Shown here: piece after piece, positions 10,894-22,990 of the stretch
Numbering within the stretch: the first letter of the stretch is position 1
How the letters are laid out: each line of letters starts with the position of its first letter
From: Pelagibacteraceae bacterium
GTDB lineage: Bacteria; Pseudomonadota; Alphaproteobacteria; Pelagibacterales; Pelagibacteraceae
Length of the DNA: 64,000 nucleotides
Assembly (NCBI GenBank): GCA_009693705.1
Contig: SHWS01000002.1
Location: 36,894 to 100,893 of the forward strand
Direction of reading: 5' to 3'
Translations under genes and position numbers: made by a program
The notes under the pieces: model-generated
The model's database searches: none
Seen by the model: only the letters and a program-made list of their open reading frames with translations
Told to the model about the DNA's origin: nothing

Positions 10894-11412
10894 TTGATTT
10901 TAAAAAAAAAAATTGGTGTTTTAGGAGGATCGTTTGACCCAGCACACAAAGGACATTTAGCAATCTCTAAAGAGGCTAAAAAAAAATTTAAATTAAAAAA
11001 TATTATTTGGGCAATTACAAAAAAAAACCCTTTTAAATCCAAAAGTAGTTTAAATGTTAAAGAAAGAATTCTATTTTGTAAAAAAATTATTCGTTCAAAT
11101 AAATTTATAAAGATTAAATTTTATGAAAATATTATAAAATCTAATAAAACAATTGATTTAATAAATTTTTTAAGAAAAAATAAAAATATTGAAATATATT
11201 TTTTAATGGGTGCTGATAATTTAATAAATTTTCATAAATGGTATAAATGGCGATCAATTTCACAAAAATGCAAGATCATAGTTTTCGATCGGCACGGATA
11301 TAAAAAAAGTTCATTAAAATCAAAGACCTATAAGTCATTAAATCAAAAAAATTTAGCCTTTGTTAAATTTAATAAAGTCAACATTTCATCTTCTCAATTA
11401 AGAAAAATTTGA
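10894..11412 (+). CDS. nadD: Nicotinate-nucleotide adenylyltransferase, short form
   Basis: 172 residues, with a TTG start one base after proA. The nucleotidyltransferase motifs are complete: GGSFDPAHKGH at the N-terminus, FLMGADNLINFHKW in the middle, and ISSSQLR (family ISSTxIR) at the end. NadD adenylates nicotinate mononucleotide in NAD synthesis. The protein stops two residues after the ISSSQLR motif, whereas most homologues have another 15-25 residues forming the last helix. No continuation in another frame is obvious. Confidence 0.93.
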   Translation: MILKKKIGVLGGSFDPAHKGHLAISKEAKKKFKLKNIIWAITKKNPFKSKSSLNVKERILFCKKIIRSNKFIKIKFYENIIKSNKTIDLINFLRKNKNIEIYFLMGADNLINFHKWYKWRSISQKCKIIVFDRHGYKKSSLKSKTYKSLNQKNLAFVKFNKVNISSSQLRKI

Positions 11413-11429
11413 TATTGTTAATTTAATTA

Positions 11430-11780
11430 ATGAATAAAATTTTAGACTTAAAAAAAATCATTGTTAAAACCCTCGATATCAACAAAGCTCAGGATATAAT
11501 AAGTATTGATCTTAAAGGTAAGAGCTCAATGGCCGATTACATGATTATTGCAAGCGGAACTTCTTCAAGACATATTCAGGCATTATCAGAGCAGGTACTT
11601 GAAAAATTTAAAAATAATGGAATTAAAAATTCTAAAATTGAAGGAATAGAAAGTACTGAATGGAAGCTTGTAGATGGAATAGATTTAATCGTCCATATAT
11701 TTCATCCTGAAAAAAGAAAATTTTATGAGCTAGAAAAAATTTGGTCTGAGTTAATTCCAAAAGAAAAAGTTATTATATGA
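11430..11780 (+). CDS. rsfS: Ribosomal silencing factor RsfS
   Basis: 116 residues of the RsfS/Iojap family, which binds L14 and blocks subunit joining when nutrients are scarce. Recognisable segments are SSMADYMIIASGTSSRH, EGIESTEWKLVDGIDLIVHIF and FYELEKIW. A nadD-rsfS order is common in proteobacteria. Its stop overlaps the ctpA start by 4 bases (ATGA). Confidence 0.95.
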   Translation: MNKILDLKKIIVKTLDINKAQDIISIDLKGKSSMADYMIIASGTSSRHIQALSEQVLEKFKNNGIKNSKIEGIESTEWKLVDGIDLIVHIFHPEKRKFYELEKIWSELIPKEKVII

Positions 11781-12916
11781 AAAAAATTCAGAGCTATATA
11801 TTAATTTTTTTAGCTCAGTTTTTTTTTATTGAAGTTTTATATTCAGATGAAAATGATATTTATAAAAAAATAGATCTTTTTGGTGAAGTTCTTGAAAAAA
11901 TAAATAGAGAATACGTTGAAGAAATTAATCAATCCGAAAGCATGGATGCAGCAATTAATGGTCTCCTTCAATCACTAGACCCTTATTCGGCATATATGTC
12001 ACCCAAAACCTTAATGGAAATGCAAGAGGACACCAGTGGCGAATTTGGCGGTCTTGGAATTGAAGTGAGTATGGAAGCTGGAGTAGTTAGGGTTATTTCA
12101 CCAATCGATGATACTCCTGCAGCAAAAGCTGGTTTAAAAGCTGGCGACTACATTGTTAAAATTAACGATACTCAAGTTCAGGGAAAAACTCTAATTGAAG
12201 CGGTAGATTTAATGAAAGGTCCTGTTGGTACAAGCATTGAACTTACCGTAAGAAGAAAAGGCGAAAAAAAAGCTTTAACATTTAATATAACAAGAGAAAT
12301 AATAGAAATTCAATCCGTTAAATCAGATCTCTTAGATAACAACATTGGTTATTTAAGGTTAACTTCTTTTAATGATAACAGCAGCGATCAAATAAAAAAA
12401 AAAGTTCAAGAATTAAAAAAGAATAATGATTTAAAGGCTTATATTTTAGATTTGAGAAATAATCCTGGAGGATTATTAACACAAGCAATTGAAATCTCTG
12501 ATTATTTCCTCGAGAATGGTGAAATTGTATCAACAAAAAGCAGAACACCTTCTGAAAATAAAAAATGGTTTGCAAAAGAGGGAGACATTACAGACGGAAA
12601 AACTTTAATTGTTCTAATAAATAATGGTTCGGCATCTGCATCTGAAATTGTCGCAGGAGCATTAAAAGACCATAAAAGAGCAATTATTCTTGGAGAAAAT
12701 AGTTACGGCAAAGGTTCCGTTCAATCAATAATTCCTTTGAGAAATAATGGGGCAATAAGATTAACTGTTGCTAAATACTACCTTCCATCTGGCAAATCTA
12801 TTTCAGAGGTTGGAGTAATACCAGATATAGAGCTAATAGAAGATGGTGATAATTTTCTAATTAAAACTGAAACAGACAATCAACTAAACTACGCGATTAA
12901 ATTACTTAACGGGTAA
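11777..12916 (+). CDS. ctpA: Carboxy-terminal processing protease, S41 family
   Basis: 379 residues. A hydrophobic N-terminus (about residues 5-23) looks like a signal peptide, so the enzyme should be periplasmic. A PDZ domain occupies about residues 90-170 (GGLGIEVSMEAGVVRV, AGLKAGDYIVKIND). The S41 protease domain follows with the nucleophile serine in NNGSASASEIVAG and the general-base lysine in SYGKGSVQ. Such proteases trim C-termini of envelope proteins or murein hydrolases. ATGA coupling to rsfS, and rppH 1 base downstream, place it in the same transcript. Confidence 0.94.
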   Translation: MKKIQSYILIFLAQFFFIEVLYSDENDIYKKIDLFGEVLEKINREYVEEINQSESMDAAINGLLQSLDPYSAYMSPKTLMEMQEDTSGEFGGLGIEVSMEAGVVRVISPIDDTPAAKAGLKAGDYIVKINDTQVQGKTLIEAVDLMKGPVGTSIELTVRRKGEKKALTFNITREIIEIQSVKSDLLDNNIGYLRLTSFNDNSSDQIKKKVQELKKNNDLKAYILDLRNNPGGLLTQAIEISDYFLENGEIVSTKSRTPSENKKWFAKEGDITDGKTLIVLINNGSASASEIVAGALKDHKRAIILGENSYGKGSVQSIIPLRNNGAIRLTVAKYYLPSGKSISEVGVIPDIELIEDGDNFLIKTETDNQLNYAIKLLNG

Positions 12917-12917
12917 A

Positions 12918-13394
12918 ATGGAGAAAAAATATCAAAATTTACCGCTAAGGAGGGGTGTTGGAATAATTTTATTAAATAAAGATAATAAAGTTTTTGTAGC
13001 CAGAAGAATAGATAATCCTAAAAATTTTTGGCAGATGCCTCAAGGAGGTATCGATGACGGTGAAGATTTTTTAGCAGCAGCTTATCGAGAGCTAGAAGAG
13101 GAAACTAGTATAAATAATATTCAGTTAATTAAAGAAATTGATGGAATGATAACCTATCTACTTCCTGACCATTTATTAGGAATTATTTGGAAAGGAAAAT
13201 ATAAAGGCCAAAAACAAAAATGGTTTTTAATGAGGTATCTTGGTGAAGATAAAGACATTGATATTAAAACAAAAAAGCCAGAATTTTTAGAATGGAAATG
13301 GATTGATTTAGACGAAATTGATAAAGTTGTGGTGAGTTTTAAACTGCATGTTTACAAAGAACTTAAAAAACAAGTTCAAAAAATAATTAATTAA
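12918..13394 (+). CDS. rppH: RNA pyrophosphohydrolase (Nudix)
   Basis: 158 residues, RppH/NudH type, starting NLPLRRGVGIILLNK and having WQMPQGGIDDGED, typical of enzymes that remove pyrophosphate from mRNA 5' ends before decay. The Nudix box is complete except that the usual glycine near its end is serine (REL-EEE-TSI rather than REL-EEE-TGx); the metal-binding glutamates are kept. It is the last plus-strand gene of the run and converges on atpC with an 8-base overlap. Confidence 0.94.
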   Translation: MEKKYQNLPLRRGVGIILLNKDNKVFVARRIDNPKNFWQMPQGGIDDGEDFLAAAYRELEEETSINNIQLIKEIDGMITYLLPDHLLGIIWKGKYKGQKQKWFLMRYLGEDKDIDIKTKKPEFLEWKWIDLDEIDKVVVSFKLHVYKELKKQVQKIIN

Positions 13395-13778
13395 GAGATT
13401 TCAAAACGTCAATTTTTTGATCAATTAAATATTTTGATTGATCACTAATTTCAGAGTTCATTGTTTCCTCTTCTGCTGTTTTTAGTAAATCTTGTAATTT
13501 TGATTTGTCCATATTTTTAATATTGTCAATTGAGCTGGTCAAAATAGATAGGTTATTATTTTTAAATTCAACAATTCCATCTTCAACATAATAATTTTCT
13601 TCTCCTGATCTAGAATAAATTTTTATAATACCTGGCTTTAAAAAAGATATTATTGGAATATGATCTTTCAATATCCCCATTTCTCCTTCAAAAGCTGGTA
13701 TCACAACCTCTAAAACATCCTCTTTTATTAAAAAAGATTTTTCAGGATTAACTATTTCAATTTTATACTCTTCGCTCA

Positions 13779-13779
<1 letters not shown>
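13387..13779 (-). CDS. atpC: ATP synthase F1 epsilon subunit
   Basis: 130 residues with the N-terminal beta-sandwich of the epsilon chain (EAFEGEMGILKDHIPIISFLKPG-like segment, residues about 28-50), then a short helical tail. Epsilon is part of the central stalk and regulates F1. The start shares one base with the atpD stop (TAATG), the standard order at the end of the atp operon. Confidence 0.95.
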
Positions 13780-16075
<2,296 letters not shown>

Positions 16076-16082
16076 TGATTAA

Positions 16083-17618
16083 CTAGGATTTAAAATTTTC
16101 TTTAAACTGAACAATCACACTAATGAGTAATTTTTCTATATCGCTCTCAAGTTTTCCTGAACTTAAAATTGAATTTATAATCTCAGGTTTGTCAGATTTG
16201 CATTTTTCAATAATCTTAGTTTCAAACTCTGCAATATCTTTTAAATCAATATTATCCAAGTAACCTTTTACACCACAAAATACTGAGATAACCTGTTCGG
16301 CTACTGTCATTGGAGTATATTGTTTTTGTTTCAGAAGTTCGGTTAATTTTGAACCTCTATTTAAAAGTTGTTGAGTTGAAGCATCTAAGTCTGATCCAAA
16401 TTGGGCAAAAGCAGCCATTTCTCTATATTGAGCCAATTCTAATTTCATCGAACCTGAAACTTTTTTCATTGCTTTAGTTTGAGCAGCTGAACCAACCCTA
16501 GAAACAGATAAACCTACGTTAATTGCCGGTCTTATTCCTTGGTTAAATAATTGAGTTTCTAAAAATATCTGACCATCTGTAATTGAAATTACGTTGGTTG
16601 GAATAAATGCTGAAACGTCGCCACCTTGCGTTTCAATAATTGGAAGAGCCGTTAAAGAACCTCCTCCATGTTTATCACTTAATTTTGCAGCTCTCTCTAA
16701 AAGTCTACTATGTAAATAAAATACATCGCCAGGATAAGCCTCACGTCCCGGAGGTCTTCTTAACAATAAAGACATTTGTCTATATGCTACTGCCTGCTTA
16801 GATAAATCATCATAAATTATTAGAGCGTGCATTCCATTATCTCTAAAATATTCTCCCATTGTGCATCCTGTGTATGGAGCTAAAAACTGCAGAGGGGCAG
16901 AATCTGATGCTGTCGCAGCAACAATAATCGTATATTCCATAGCACCCGCTTCTTCTAAAGTTTTCTGAATTTGTCTCACAGTTGATCTTTTCTGACCAAT
17001 TGCTACATAAATGCAATATAATTTTTGTTTCTCATCACCTGACTCATTAATTTTTTTTTGATTAATGATTGCATCAATTGCAACTGCAGTTTTTCCAGTT
17101 TGTCTGTCTCCAATAATTAATTCTCGTTGACCTCTTCCAATCGGAACTAAACTATCAATTGATTTCAGTCCTGTTTGCATGGGTTCACTTACAGACTGTC
17201 GTGGAATAATTCCTGGAGCTTTTACTTCTACTCTGCTTCTTTGAATACTTTTATCTAGGGGTCCTTTGCCATCTATAGGATTACCCAGTCCATCTAGAAC
17301 TCTACCTAACAACTTTTTGCCAACTGGAGTATCAACAATCTTACCTGTTCTTTTAACAATATCACCCTCTTTAATTCGTCTATCGTCACCAAAAATTACT
17401 ACTCCAACATTTTCACTTTCTAGGTTTAAAGCCATACCTTTAGAACCATCAGCGAACTCAACCATTTCTCCAGCTTGAACATTATCCAAACCATAGATTC
17501 TAGCAATACCATCTCCTACTGATAATACCTGACCAACCTCGGTGACTTCTGCCTTGCTACCAAAATTTTTAATTTGTTCCTTTAAAATTTTAGTTACTTC
17601 TGAAGGATTTATTTCCAT
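16083..17618 (-). CDS. atpA: ATP synthase F1 alpha subunit
   Basis: 511 residues, full length. It has the non-catalytic P-loop [15 protein letters not shown], the ATP synthase alpha/beta signature region [17 protein letters not shown], and [18 protein letters not shown]. It abuts the atpH stop with no spacer. Confidence 0.99.
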   Translation of the reverse strand: MEINPSEVTKILKEQIKNFGSKAEVTEVGQVLSVGDGIARIYGLDNVQAGEMVEFADGSKGMALNLESENVGVVIFGDDRRIKEGDIVKRTGKIVDTPVGKKLLGRVLDGLGNPIDGKGPLDKSIQRSRVEVKAPGIIPRQSVSEPMQTGLKSIDSLVPIGRGQRELIIGDRQTGKTAVAIDAIINQKKINESGDEKQKLYCIYVAIGQKRSTVRQIQKTLEEAGAMEYTIIVAATASDSAPLQFLAPYTGCTMGEYFRDNGMHALIIYDDLSKQAVAYRQMSLLLRRPPGREAYPGDVFYLHSRLLERAAKLSDKHGGGSLTALPIIETQGGDVSAFIPTNVISITDGQIFLETQLFNQGIRPAINVGLSVSRVGSAAQTKAMKKVSGSMKLELAQYREMAAFAQFGSDLDASTQQLLNRGSKLTELLKQKQYTPMTVAEQVISVFCGVKGYLDNIDLKDIAEFETKIIEKCKSDKPEIINSILSSGKLESDIEKLLISVIVQFKENFKS

Positions 17619-18176
17619 TTATGTCTCCATCATTTTATTTTGGATTTGTTGTAATTTATTTTTAATAGATGTATCAACCATTGTACTACCTACTTGGACG
17701 ACAAGTCCTCCAATTAAACTTTTATCCTGTTTGTAGTTTAATTTTATTTTAGAGCTAAAATTTTTTGAAAGATCATCAGTAATTTTAGTAATTTCTTCGT
17801 TCGAAAGATTTTTTGCTGATCTAAGTTCAGCTTTCAATTCTCCTCTTTTTTGTGAACATATCTCTATAAAACTTTTAAGTATTTGTTCTAGATAAAAAAA
17901 TCTTTTTTTAGTTATTAAAAGACTTAAAAAATTCTTTAATAAACTTTCAAACTTATATTGTTCTGAAATCTTATTAATAACATTTAATAATTCTTGTTGG
18001 ATACTTGTAGGATTTTTAATTAAGTTGGAAAAATCTATACTAGATTGTATTAATTTTAAAATTTTAGAAGATTGTTCCTCTATTTTTAGAAGAAGATTAG
18101 TCTCATTTGCAAGTTCATAAAGGGCTAATGAATACCTGCTTGAAGATGTGTTTGAAAATCCCTTATTTTTACTCAA
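17619..18176 (-). CDS. atpH: ATP synthase F1 delta subunit
   Basis: 185 residues, OSCP/delta family: an N-terminal helical domain with SSRYSLALYELA and the C-terminal segment IGGLVVQVGSTMVDTSIKNKL, highly typical of delta, which links F1 to the peripheral stalk. It is the first gene of the five-gene F1 operon. The Fo genes (a, b, c) are not in the window, the split seen in many alphaproteobacteria. The 106-base gap to priA should hold the promoter, but I see no convincing -35/-10 pair. Confidence 0.95.
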   Translation of the reverse strand: MSKNKGFSNTSSSRYSLALYELANETNLLLKIEEQSSKILKLIQSSIDFSNLIKNPTSIQQELLNVINKISEQYKFESLLKNFLSLLITKKRFFYLEQILKSFIEICSQKRGELKAELRSAKNLSNEEITKITDDLSKNFSSKIKLNYKQDKSLIGGLVVQVGSTMVDTSIKNKLQQIQNKMMET

Positions 18177-18282
18177 TTAATTACCTATATTTTTATTAGA
18201 TTATTTAAAAAACAGGTTTTAATTAACATATGAAGATAATGTCTTCAAGTAACACATTGCCTTAAAATGCTTTTTTTTCCTT

Positions 18283-20238
18283 TTAATTAAAGTTTATTGG
18301 ATCGACATCAACTGAAAGTTTTATTTCTGAGGGGAATTTATAATTTTGAATAATTTTAGCGATAGAATTCTGCAATTTAAGAGATTTTGATCCTCTAATT
18401 AGTAATCTAATTCGATATTTTCTTTTTAACCTGAATATAGGTGCGCTAACAGGACCTAAAACTTTGGCTTCTACATTTTTTTCAATAAAATTTTTAAAGT
18501 TAAAAGCTTCTTTTTCCAATTTTAGATCATTATTACCTGTAAGAATTAATGATATAAATCTTTCAAAAGGAGGTAGTTTGTTTAGTTTTCTTATTTCTAA
18601 TTCTTTATCTAAAAATATATCAGGATTACTATTGGTAATGTCTGAAATCATTTTTGTATTAGTATGATAGGTCTGAAAATATACAGTTGCAGGTTTTCCA
18701 GTTCTTCCCGCTCTGCCTGAAAGCTGATGGTATAATTGTAAATTTTTTTCAGCACCTCTTAAATCATGACCTTGAGAAGATAAATCAATATCCACTACTA
18801 CTATGCAATTTAAACTTGGAAAATGAAAACCTTTAGAAATTAATTGAGTTCCAACCAATATTTGTATTTCATTATTAATTATTTTTTCTAATATATTATT
18901 AGAATTTTTTTTATTCATAGTATCACTTGAAAAAATTTCAATTTTTTTATTAGGAAAATTTTTTTTTACCTCTTCAGATATTCTTTCTACTCCTGGTCCA
19001 CAGAAGACAAACTCACAATTTCCTTCTTTTGAACAAACTCTATTTAGTAGACTTTTAAAACCACAATAGTGGCAAAGTAAATTGTTTTTATTTTTATGAT
19101 AAACTAAATTAATTGAACAGTTTGGACAAGAGTAACTAACAAAACATTTATTGCATAAAACATTTGGTGCAAATCCTCTTCTGTTTAAAAAAAATAAAAC
19201 TTGATCTTTTTTTTCTAAATGTAAATTCACTTTTTCAATTATTTTTTTTGATAGCCATGACTGCTTATCTAATTTATTTTCATTTAAATTAATTATTTCA
19301 TATGTGGGCAAAGAAGCATTTTTGTAGCGTTGCTCCAATCTTGAAATAGTATATTTTCCTTTTTTAATATTTTCATAAGTTTCTATAGATGGCACAGCAG
19401 TTATTAAATTTATTGGAATATTTTCAAATGAAGCTCTAGATATTGCCATGTCTCTAGCGTTATAGCTGATACCTTCATCTTGTTTGTAAGATTGGTCGTG
19501 TTCTTCATCAACAATAATTAATCCTAATTTTTTAAAAGGTAAAAATAATGAAGATCGAGCACCAATAATAACTTTAATTTTATCGTTAGCTATCCCACTC
19601 CAGATAATCTCTTTATTTTTTTTTGTAACCCCTGAATGCCATACAGCTGGTTTAAAACCAAAAAATTCAACAAACTTTTGCTCAAATTGTCCTGTTAAAC
19701 CTATTTCTGGCAATAAGATTAATCCTTGGTAGCCCTTATTGATAATCTCTTTTAATGCTTCAAAGTAAACAATAGTTTTTCCTGATCCTGTTGTGCCTTG
19801 AAGAACATGAACTCTAAAATTCTGATTAAATAAATTCATTTTTTTTAGAGCATTTTTTTGCTCTTCAGAAAGTTTAATTGAATTGTTTTTAATATTGAAC
19901 TCAAAGGTCTGATAAAAGTCATTAGTAAATTTCTCGACCGCATTACCACCTAGCAAAAAAAGCTTTAATGCCATTCCTTTTGGAACAATATTGTATTCAG
20001 CAAACCAATTAATAAATTTTATTATATTTTTATTTAATGGTGGGACATCTAATTTTTTTAAAATACTTTTAATTTTAAAATTTCTATTATTTTTCTTTTC
20101 AAACTCATCCCAAACAATTCCAGTTTTTTTTGATTTACCAAAAGGTACAACAACATAATCTCCAAGTTTTAATTTTAAATCACTTTCATAAGTAAAGGGG
20201 TGATTAAAAATATTTGGTAGAAGAATAGAAACTTTCAT
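18283..20238 (-). CDS. priA: Primosomal replication restart helicase PriA
   Basis: 651 residues. Helicase motif I is GTTGSGKT, motif II is DEEHD, and later motifs include VGTQLISKGFHFP and QLSGRAGRTGKP. Between the helicase lobes is the zinc-binding block with CNKC, CPNC, CHYC and further cysteines. PriA reloads the replisome at stalled forks. It is slightly shorter than the roughly 730-residue E. coli protein, mostly at the N-terminal DNA-binding region. A priA gene next to the ATP synthase F1 operon is common in alphaproteobacteria. Confidence 0.97.
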   Translation of the reverse strand: MKVSILLPNIFNHPFTYESDLKLKLGDYVVVPFGKSKKTGIVWDEFEKKNNRNFKIKSILKKLDVPPLNKNIIKFINWFAEYNIVPKGMALKLFLLGGNAVEKFTNDFYQTFEFNIKNNSIKLSEEQKNALKKMNLFNQNFRVHVLQGTTGSGKTIVYFEALKEIINKGYQGLILLPEIGLTGQFEQKFVEFFGFKPAVWHSGVTKKNKEIIWSGIANDKIKVIIGARSSLFLPFKKLGLIIVDEEHDQSYKQDEGISYNARDMAISRASFENIPINLITAVPSIETYENIKKGKYTISRLEQRYKNASLPTYEIINLNENKLDKQSWLSKKIIEKVNLHLEKKDQVLFFLNRRGFAPNVLCNKCFVSYSCPNCSINLVYHKNKNNLLCHYCGFKSLLNRVCSKEGNCEFVFCGPGVERISEEVKKNFPNKKIEIFSSDTMNKKNSNNILEKIINNEIQILVGTQLISKGFHFPSLNCIVVVDIDLSSQGHDLRGAEKNLQLYHQLSGRAGRTGKPATVYFQTYHTNTKMISDITNSNPDIFLDKELEIRKLNKLPPFERFISLILTGNNDLKLEKEAFNFKNFIEKNVEAKVLGPVSAPIFRLKRKYRIRLLIRGSKSLKLQNSIAKIIQNYKFPSEIKLSVDVDPINFN

Positions 20239-20260
20239 ATTTTTATAATATGAAAATTTA

Positions 20261-21661
20261 TTAAGAGTGTATTGCTCTTTTATCTACTGCTAATGCTGCC
20301 TCTTTAACTGCTTCTGAAAAAGTTGGATGTGCATGACATGTTCTTGCTATATCTTCCGAACTCGCACCAAATTCCATTGCAATACCGATCTCAGCAATTA
20401 GTTCACCAGCATGTGGGCCAATTATTTGTGCGCCTAAAACTTTATCTGTAGTTTCGTCAGCTAAAATTTTTACAAAACCTTCTGTTTCATCAATGGCTTT
20501 AGCTCTTGAATTTGCCATAAATGAAAATTTACCTACTTTGTATTTTTGATTTAATTCTTTAAGCTGTTCTTCTGTTTGTCCAATACAAGCAACTTCTGGC
20601 TTTGTATAAATTACACTTGGTATTGTATTATAATTTACATGCCCAGATTGACCCACTATATTTTCAGCGACTGCAATAGCTTCATCTTCGGCTTTATGTG
20701 CAAGCATTGGTCCTTGAATAACATCCCCAATTGCATAAATATTATCTACATTCGTTTTAAAATTTTTATTTGTTTTAATTCTTTTTTTTTCATCAAGTTT
20801 AATACCAATCTTTTCTAAATTTAAACCCTCGGTATTAGGTTTTCTACCAACAGAAATTAAAACTATATCACATTCATGTTGATTTTTATTTCCTTCATTG
20901 TCAGAAGTGATCACAATCGCACCTGTCTTATTTTTTTGAATAGTTTCAACTTTATTTTGCATATGAAAATGGATGCCTTGTTTTTTTAAAATTTTCATAA
21001 ATTCTTTTGAAATTTCTTTATCCATTCCAGGACTAATGTGATCTAAAAACTCTATAATATGAACCTCTGCACCTAATCTTGACCAAACAGATCCCATTTC
21101 TAATCCTATGTAACCTCCACCCACCACAATCATTTTTTTCGGAACTTTTTCTAATTTTAAAGCTCCTGTTGAAGATACAATTATTTTTTCATCAATTTCA
21201 ATTCCTGGCAAAGAAACGGCCACTGAACCTGTCGCAATAATTGTTTTTTCGGATTGGATAGTGATTTCATTATTTTGATGATCTTTAATCAAAATTTCAT
21301 TTCTAGATTTAAAACTTCCAGTGCCTTTAAAATAGGTCACTTTGTTTTTTTTTAATAAAAACTCAACGCCTTTTGTTAAAACTGTTACCGCTTTATCTTT
21401 GCTCTGCATCATTTTTCCAAGATTTAATTTTACATCTCCAACTTCAATGCCCTTACTTGAAAGATTTTTTACTTTATGAAATTCTTCTGACAAATTTAAT
21501 AAACTTTTTGAAGGTATACAACCAACATTTAAACAAGTGCCTCCAAGTGAATCCCTTGAATCTATGCATGCAGTTTTAAGACCTAATTGAGCCAACCTAA
21601 TTGCACAGATATAGCCAGCTGGTCCACCACCAATTACTACTGCTTGAAATTTTTCTGACAT
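20261..21661 (-). CDS. lpd: Dihydrolipoyl dehydrogenase (E3)
   Basis: 466 residues, pyridine nucleotide-disulfide oxidoreductase. The FAD motif GGGPAGYICAIRLAQLG is at the N-terminus. The redox-active disulfide is in GGTCLNVGCIPSK, the NAD motif is VVGGGYIGLEMGSVW, and the C-terminal histidine-glutamate pair is in CHAHPTFSEAV. It regenerates lipoyl groups for 2-oxoglutarate dehydrogenase and possibly the glycine cleavage system. It directly abuts sucB. Confidence 0.98.
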   Translation of the reverse strand: MSEKFQAVVIGGGPAGYICAIRLAQLGLKTACIDSRDSLGGTCLNVGCIPSKSLLNLSEEFHKVKNLSSKGIEVGDVKLNLGKMMQSKDKAVTVLTKGVEFLLKKNKVTYFKGTGSFKSRNEILIKDHQNNEITIQSEKTIIATGSVAVSLPGIEIDEKIIVSSTGALKLEKVPKKMIVVGGGYIGLEMGSVWSRLGAEVHIIEFLDHISPGMDKEISKEFMKILKKQGIHFHMQNKVETIQKNKTGAIVITSDNEGNKNQHECDIVLISVGRKPNTEGLNLEKIGIKLDEKKRIKTNKNFKTNVDNIYAIGDVIQGPMLAHKAEDEAIAVAENIVGQSGHVNYNTIPSVIYTKPEVACIGQTEEQLKELNQKYKVGKFSFMANSRAKAIDETEGFVKILADETTDKVLGAQIIGPHAGELIAEIGIAMEFGASSEDIARTCHAHPTFSEAVKEAALAVDKRAIHS

Positions 21662-22981
21662 TTAAATTTCTAAAAATAACCTTCGTGGGTCTTCTAAATT
21701 TTCTTTTATCATTTTTAAAAATGAAACAGACTCTTTTCCATCAACAATTCTATGATCATAAGAAAGAGCTAAATACATTATTGGTCTAATTTTAATTTCG
21801 CCATTAATAACAACTGGTCTTTCAACAACATTATGCATTCCCAAAACCCCAGATTGTGGCAAATTTAATATTGGTGTTGAAAGCATTGAGCCATAAACAC
21901 CACCATTGCTTATTGTAAATGTTCCGCCCTGAAGATCTTCAATAGCAAGTTTACCATCTCTTGCTTTTTCAGAAATTTCTTTAATTTTTTTTTCAATATT
22001 AGCAAAAGATAATTCATCAGCATTTCTTAAAACTGGGACAACTAAACCTTTATCCGTACCTACCGCAAAACTAATATTGTAGTAATTTTTATAAACTATT
22101 TCATCTCCATCAATTTCTGCATTCACTACTGGAAAACTTTTTAAGGCGACTACGCAAGCTTTGACGAAAAAAGACATAAAGCCTAATTTAATTCCATATC
22201 GACTTTCAAAATCTGCCTGATTTTCTTTTCTCATTTCCATAATACTTGACATATCTACTTCATTAAATGTTGTTAGTAATGCCGCATTTTCTTGTGCTTG
22301 TTTTAATCTTCTTGCAATAGTCTGTCTCAATCTGGTCATTTTAATCCTCTCCTCTTGGCCATATTGAATTTTTCTTTGTGAGGGTTGAGGACTTGCTCCC
22401 ATTAAACTAACTAAATCACCTTTTAAAATTCTTCCATCTTTTCCAGATCCTTTAATAGACTTGAGGTCAATATTATTTTCAGCAACTATTTTTCTTACTG
22501 AAGGTGACAAGGTTTCATCTGCAATTGATTTAAAAATATTTTTTTTTGGTTTTATTTCAGCTGTCAAAACTAATGGATCTAATTCATTAGTTAAAACTAA
22601 AGGTTCTTCTTCAACAATTCTTTCTGATTTTTTTTCTTCAAATATTTTTGGCTCTTTTTTTTGAACTTCTAGATTTATTACGTTATTTTTTTTTAATGCA
22701 GGTTCAATTTTTTGAATTTCCTCTTTTTTGTCTAGCTCTAATTTATTTTCGCTTATAGAGCCTAGAAGCCCACCAACCTCAACTGTCATACCATCTTTTG
22801 AGGCTATATGTGTTAAAACTCCAGCAATAGGAGATGGAACTTCTAAATTTACTTTATCAGTCTCAAGCTCGACAATTGGCTCATCTGCTTCGACTTTATC
22901 CCCTTCCTTTTTTAACCACTTTGCTACAGTTGCTTCTGTAATGCTTTCACCAAGAGCTGGGACTAAAATTTTTTCAATCAT
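21662..22981 (-). CDS. sucB: 2-oxoglutarate dehydrogenase E2 (dihydrolipoyl succinyltransferase)
   Basis: 439 residues. One N-terminal lipoyl domain carries the lipoylated lysine in ETDKVNLEV (about residue 43). A linker rich in Glu and Lys follows, then the peripheral subunit-binding domain ([15 protein letters not shown]), and the catalytic domain ending in the active-site motif [11 protein letters not shown]. It transfers succinyl groups to CoA. The 9-base gap from sucA and the abutting lpd make a complete E1-E2-E3 cassette. Confidence 0.98.
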   Translation of the reverse strand: MIEKILVPALGESITEATVAKWLKKEGDKVEADEPIVELETDKVNLEVPSPIAGVLTHIASKDGMTVEVGGLLGSISENKLELDKKEEIQKIEPALKKNNVINLEVQKKEPKIFEEKKSERIVEEEPLVLTNELDPLVLTAEIKPKKNIFKSIADETLSPSVRKIVAENNIDLKSIKGSGKDGRILKGDLVSLMGASPQPSQRKIQYGQEERIKMTRLRQTIARRLKQAQENAALLTTFNEVDMSSIMEMRKENQADFESRYGIKLGFMSFFVKACVVALKSFPVVNAEIDGDEIVYKNYYNISFAVGTDKGLVVPVLRNADELSFANIEKKIKEISEKARDGKLAIEDLQGGTFTISNGGVYGSMLSTPILNLPQSGVLGMHNVVERPVVINGEIKIRPIMYLALSYDHRIVDGKESVSFLKMIKENLEDPRRLFLEI

Positions 22982-22990
22982 TTTAATTAA

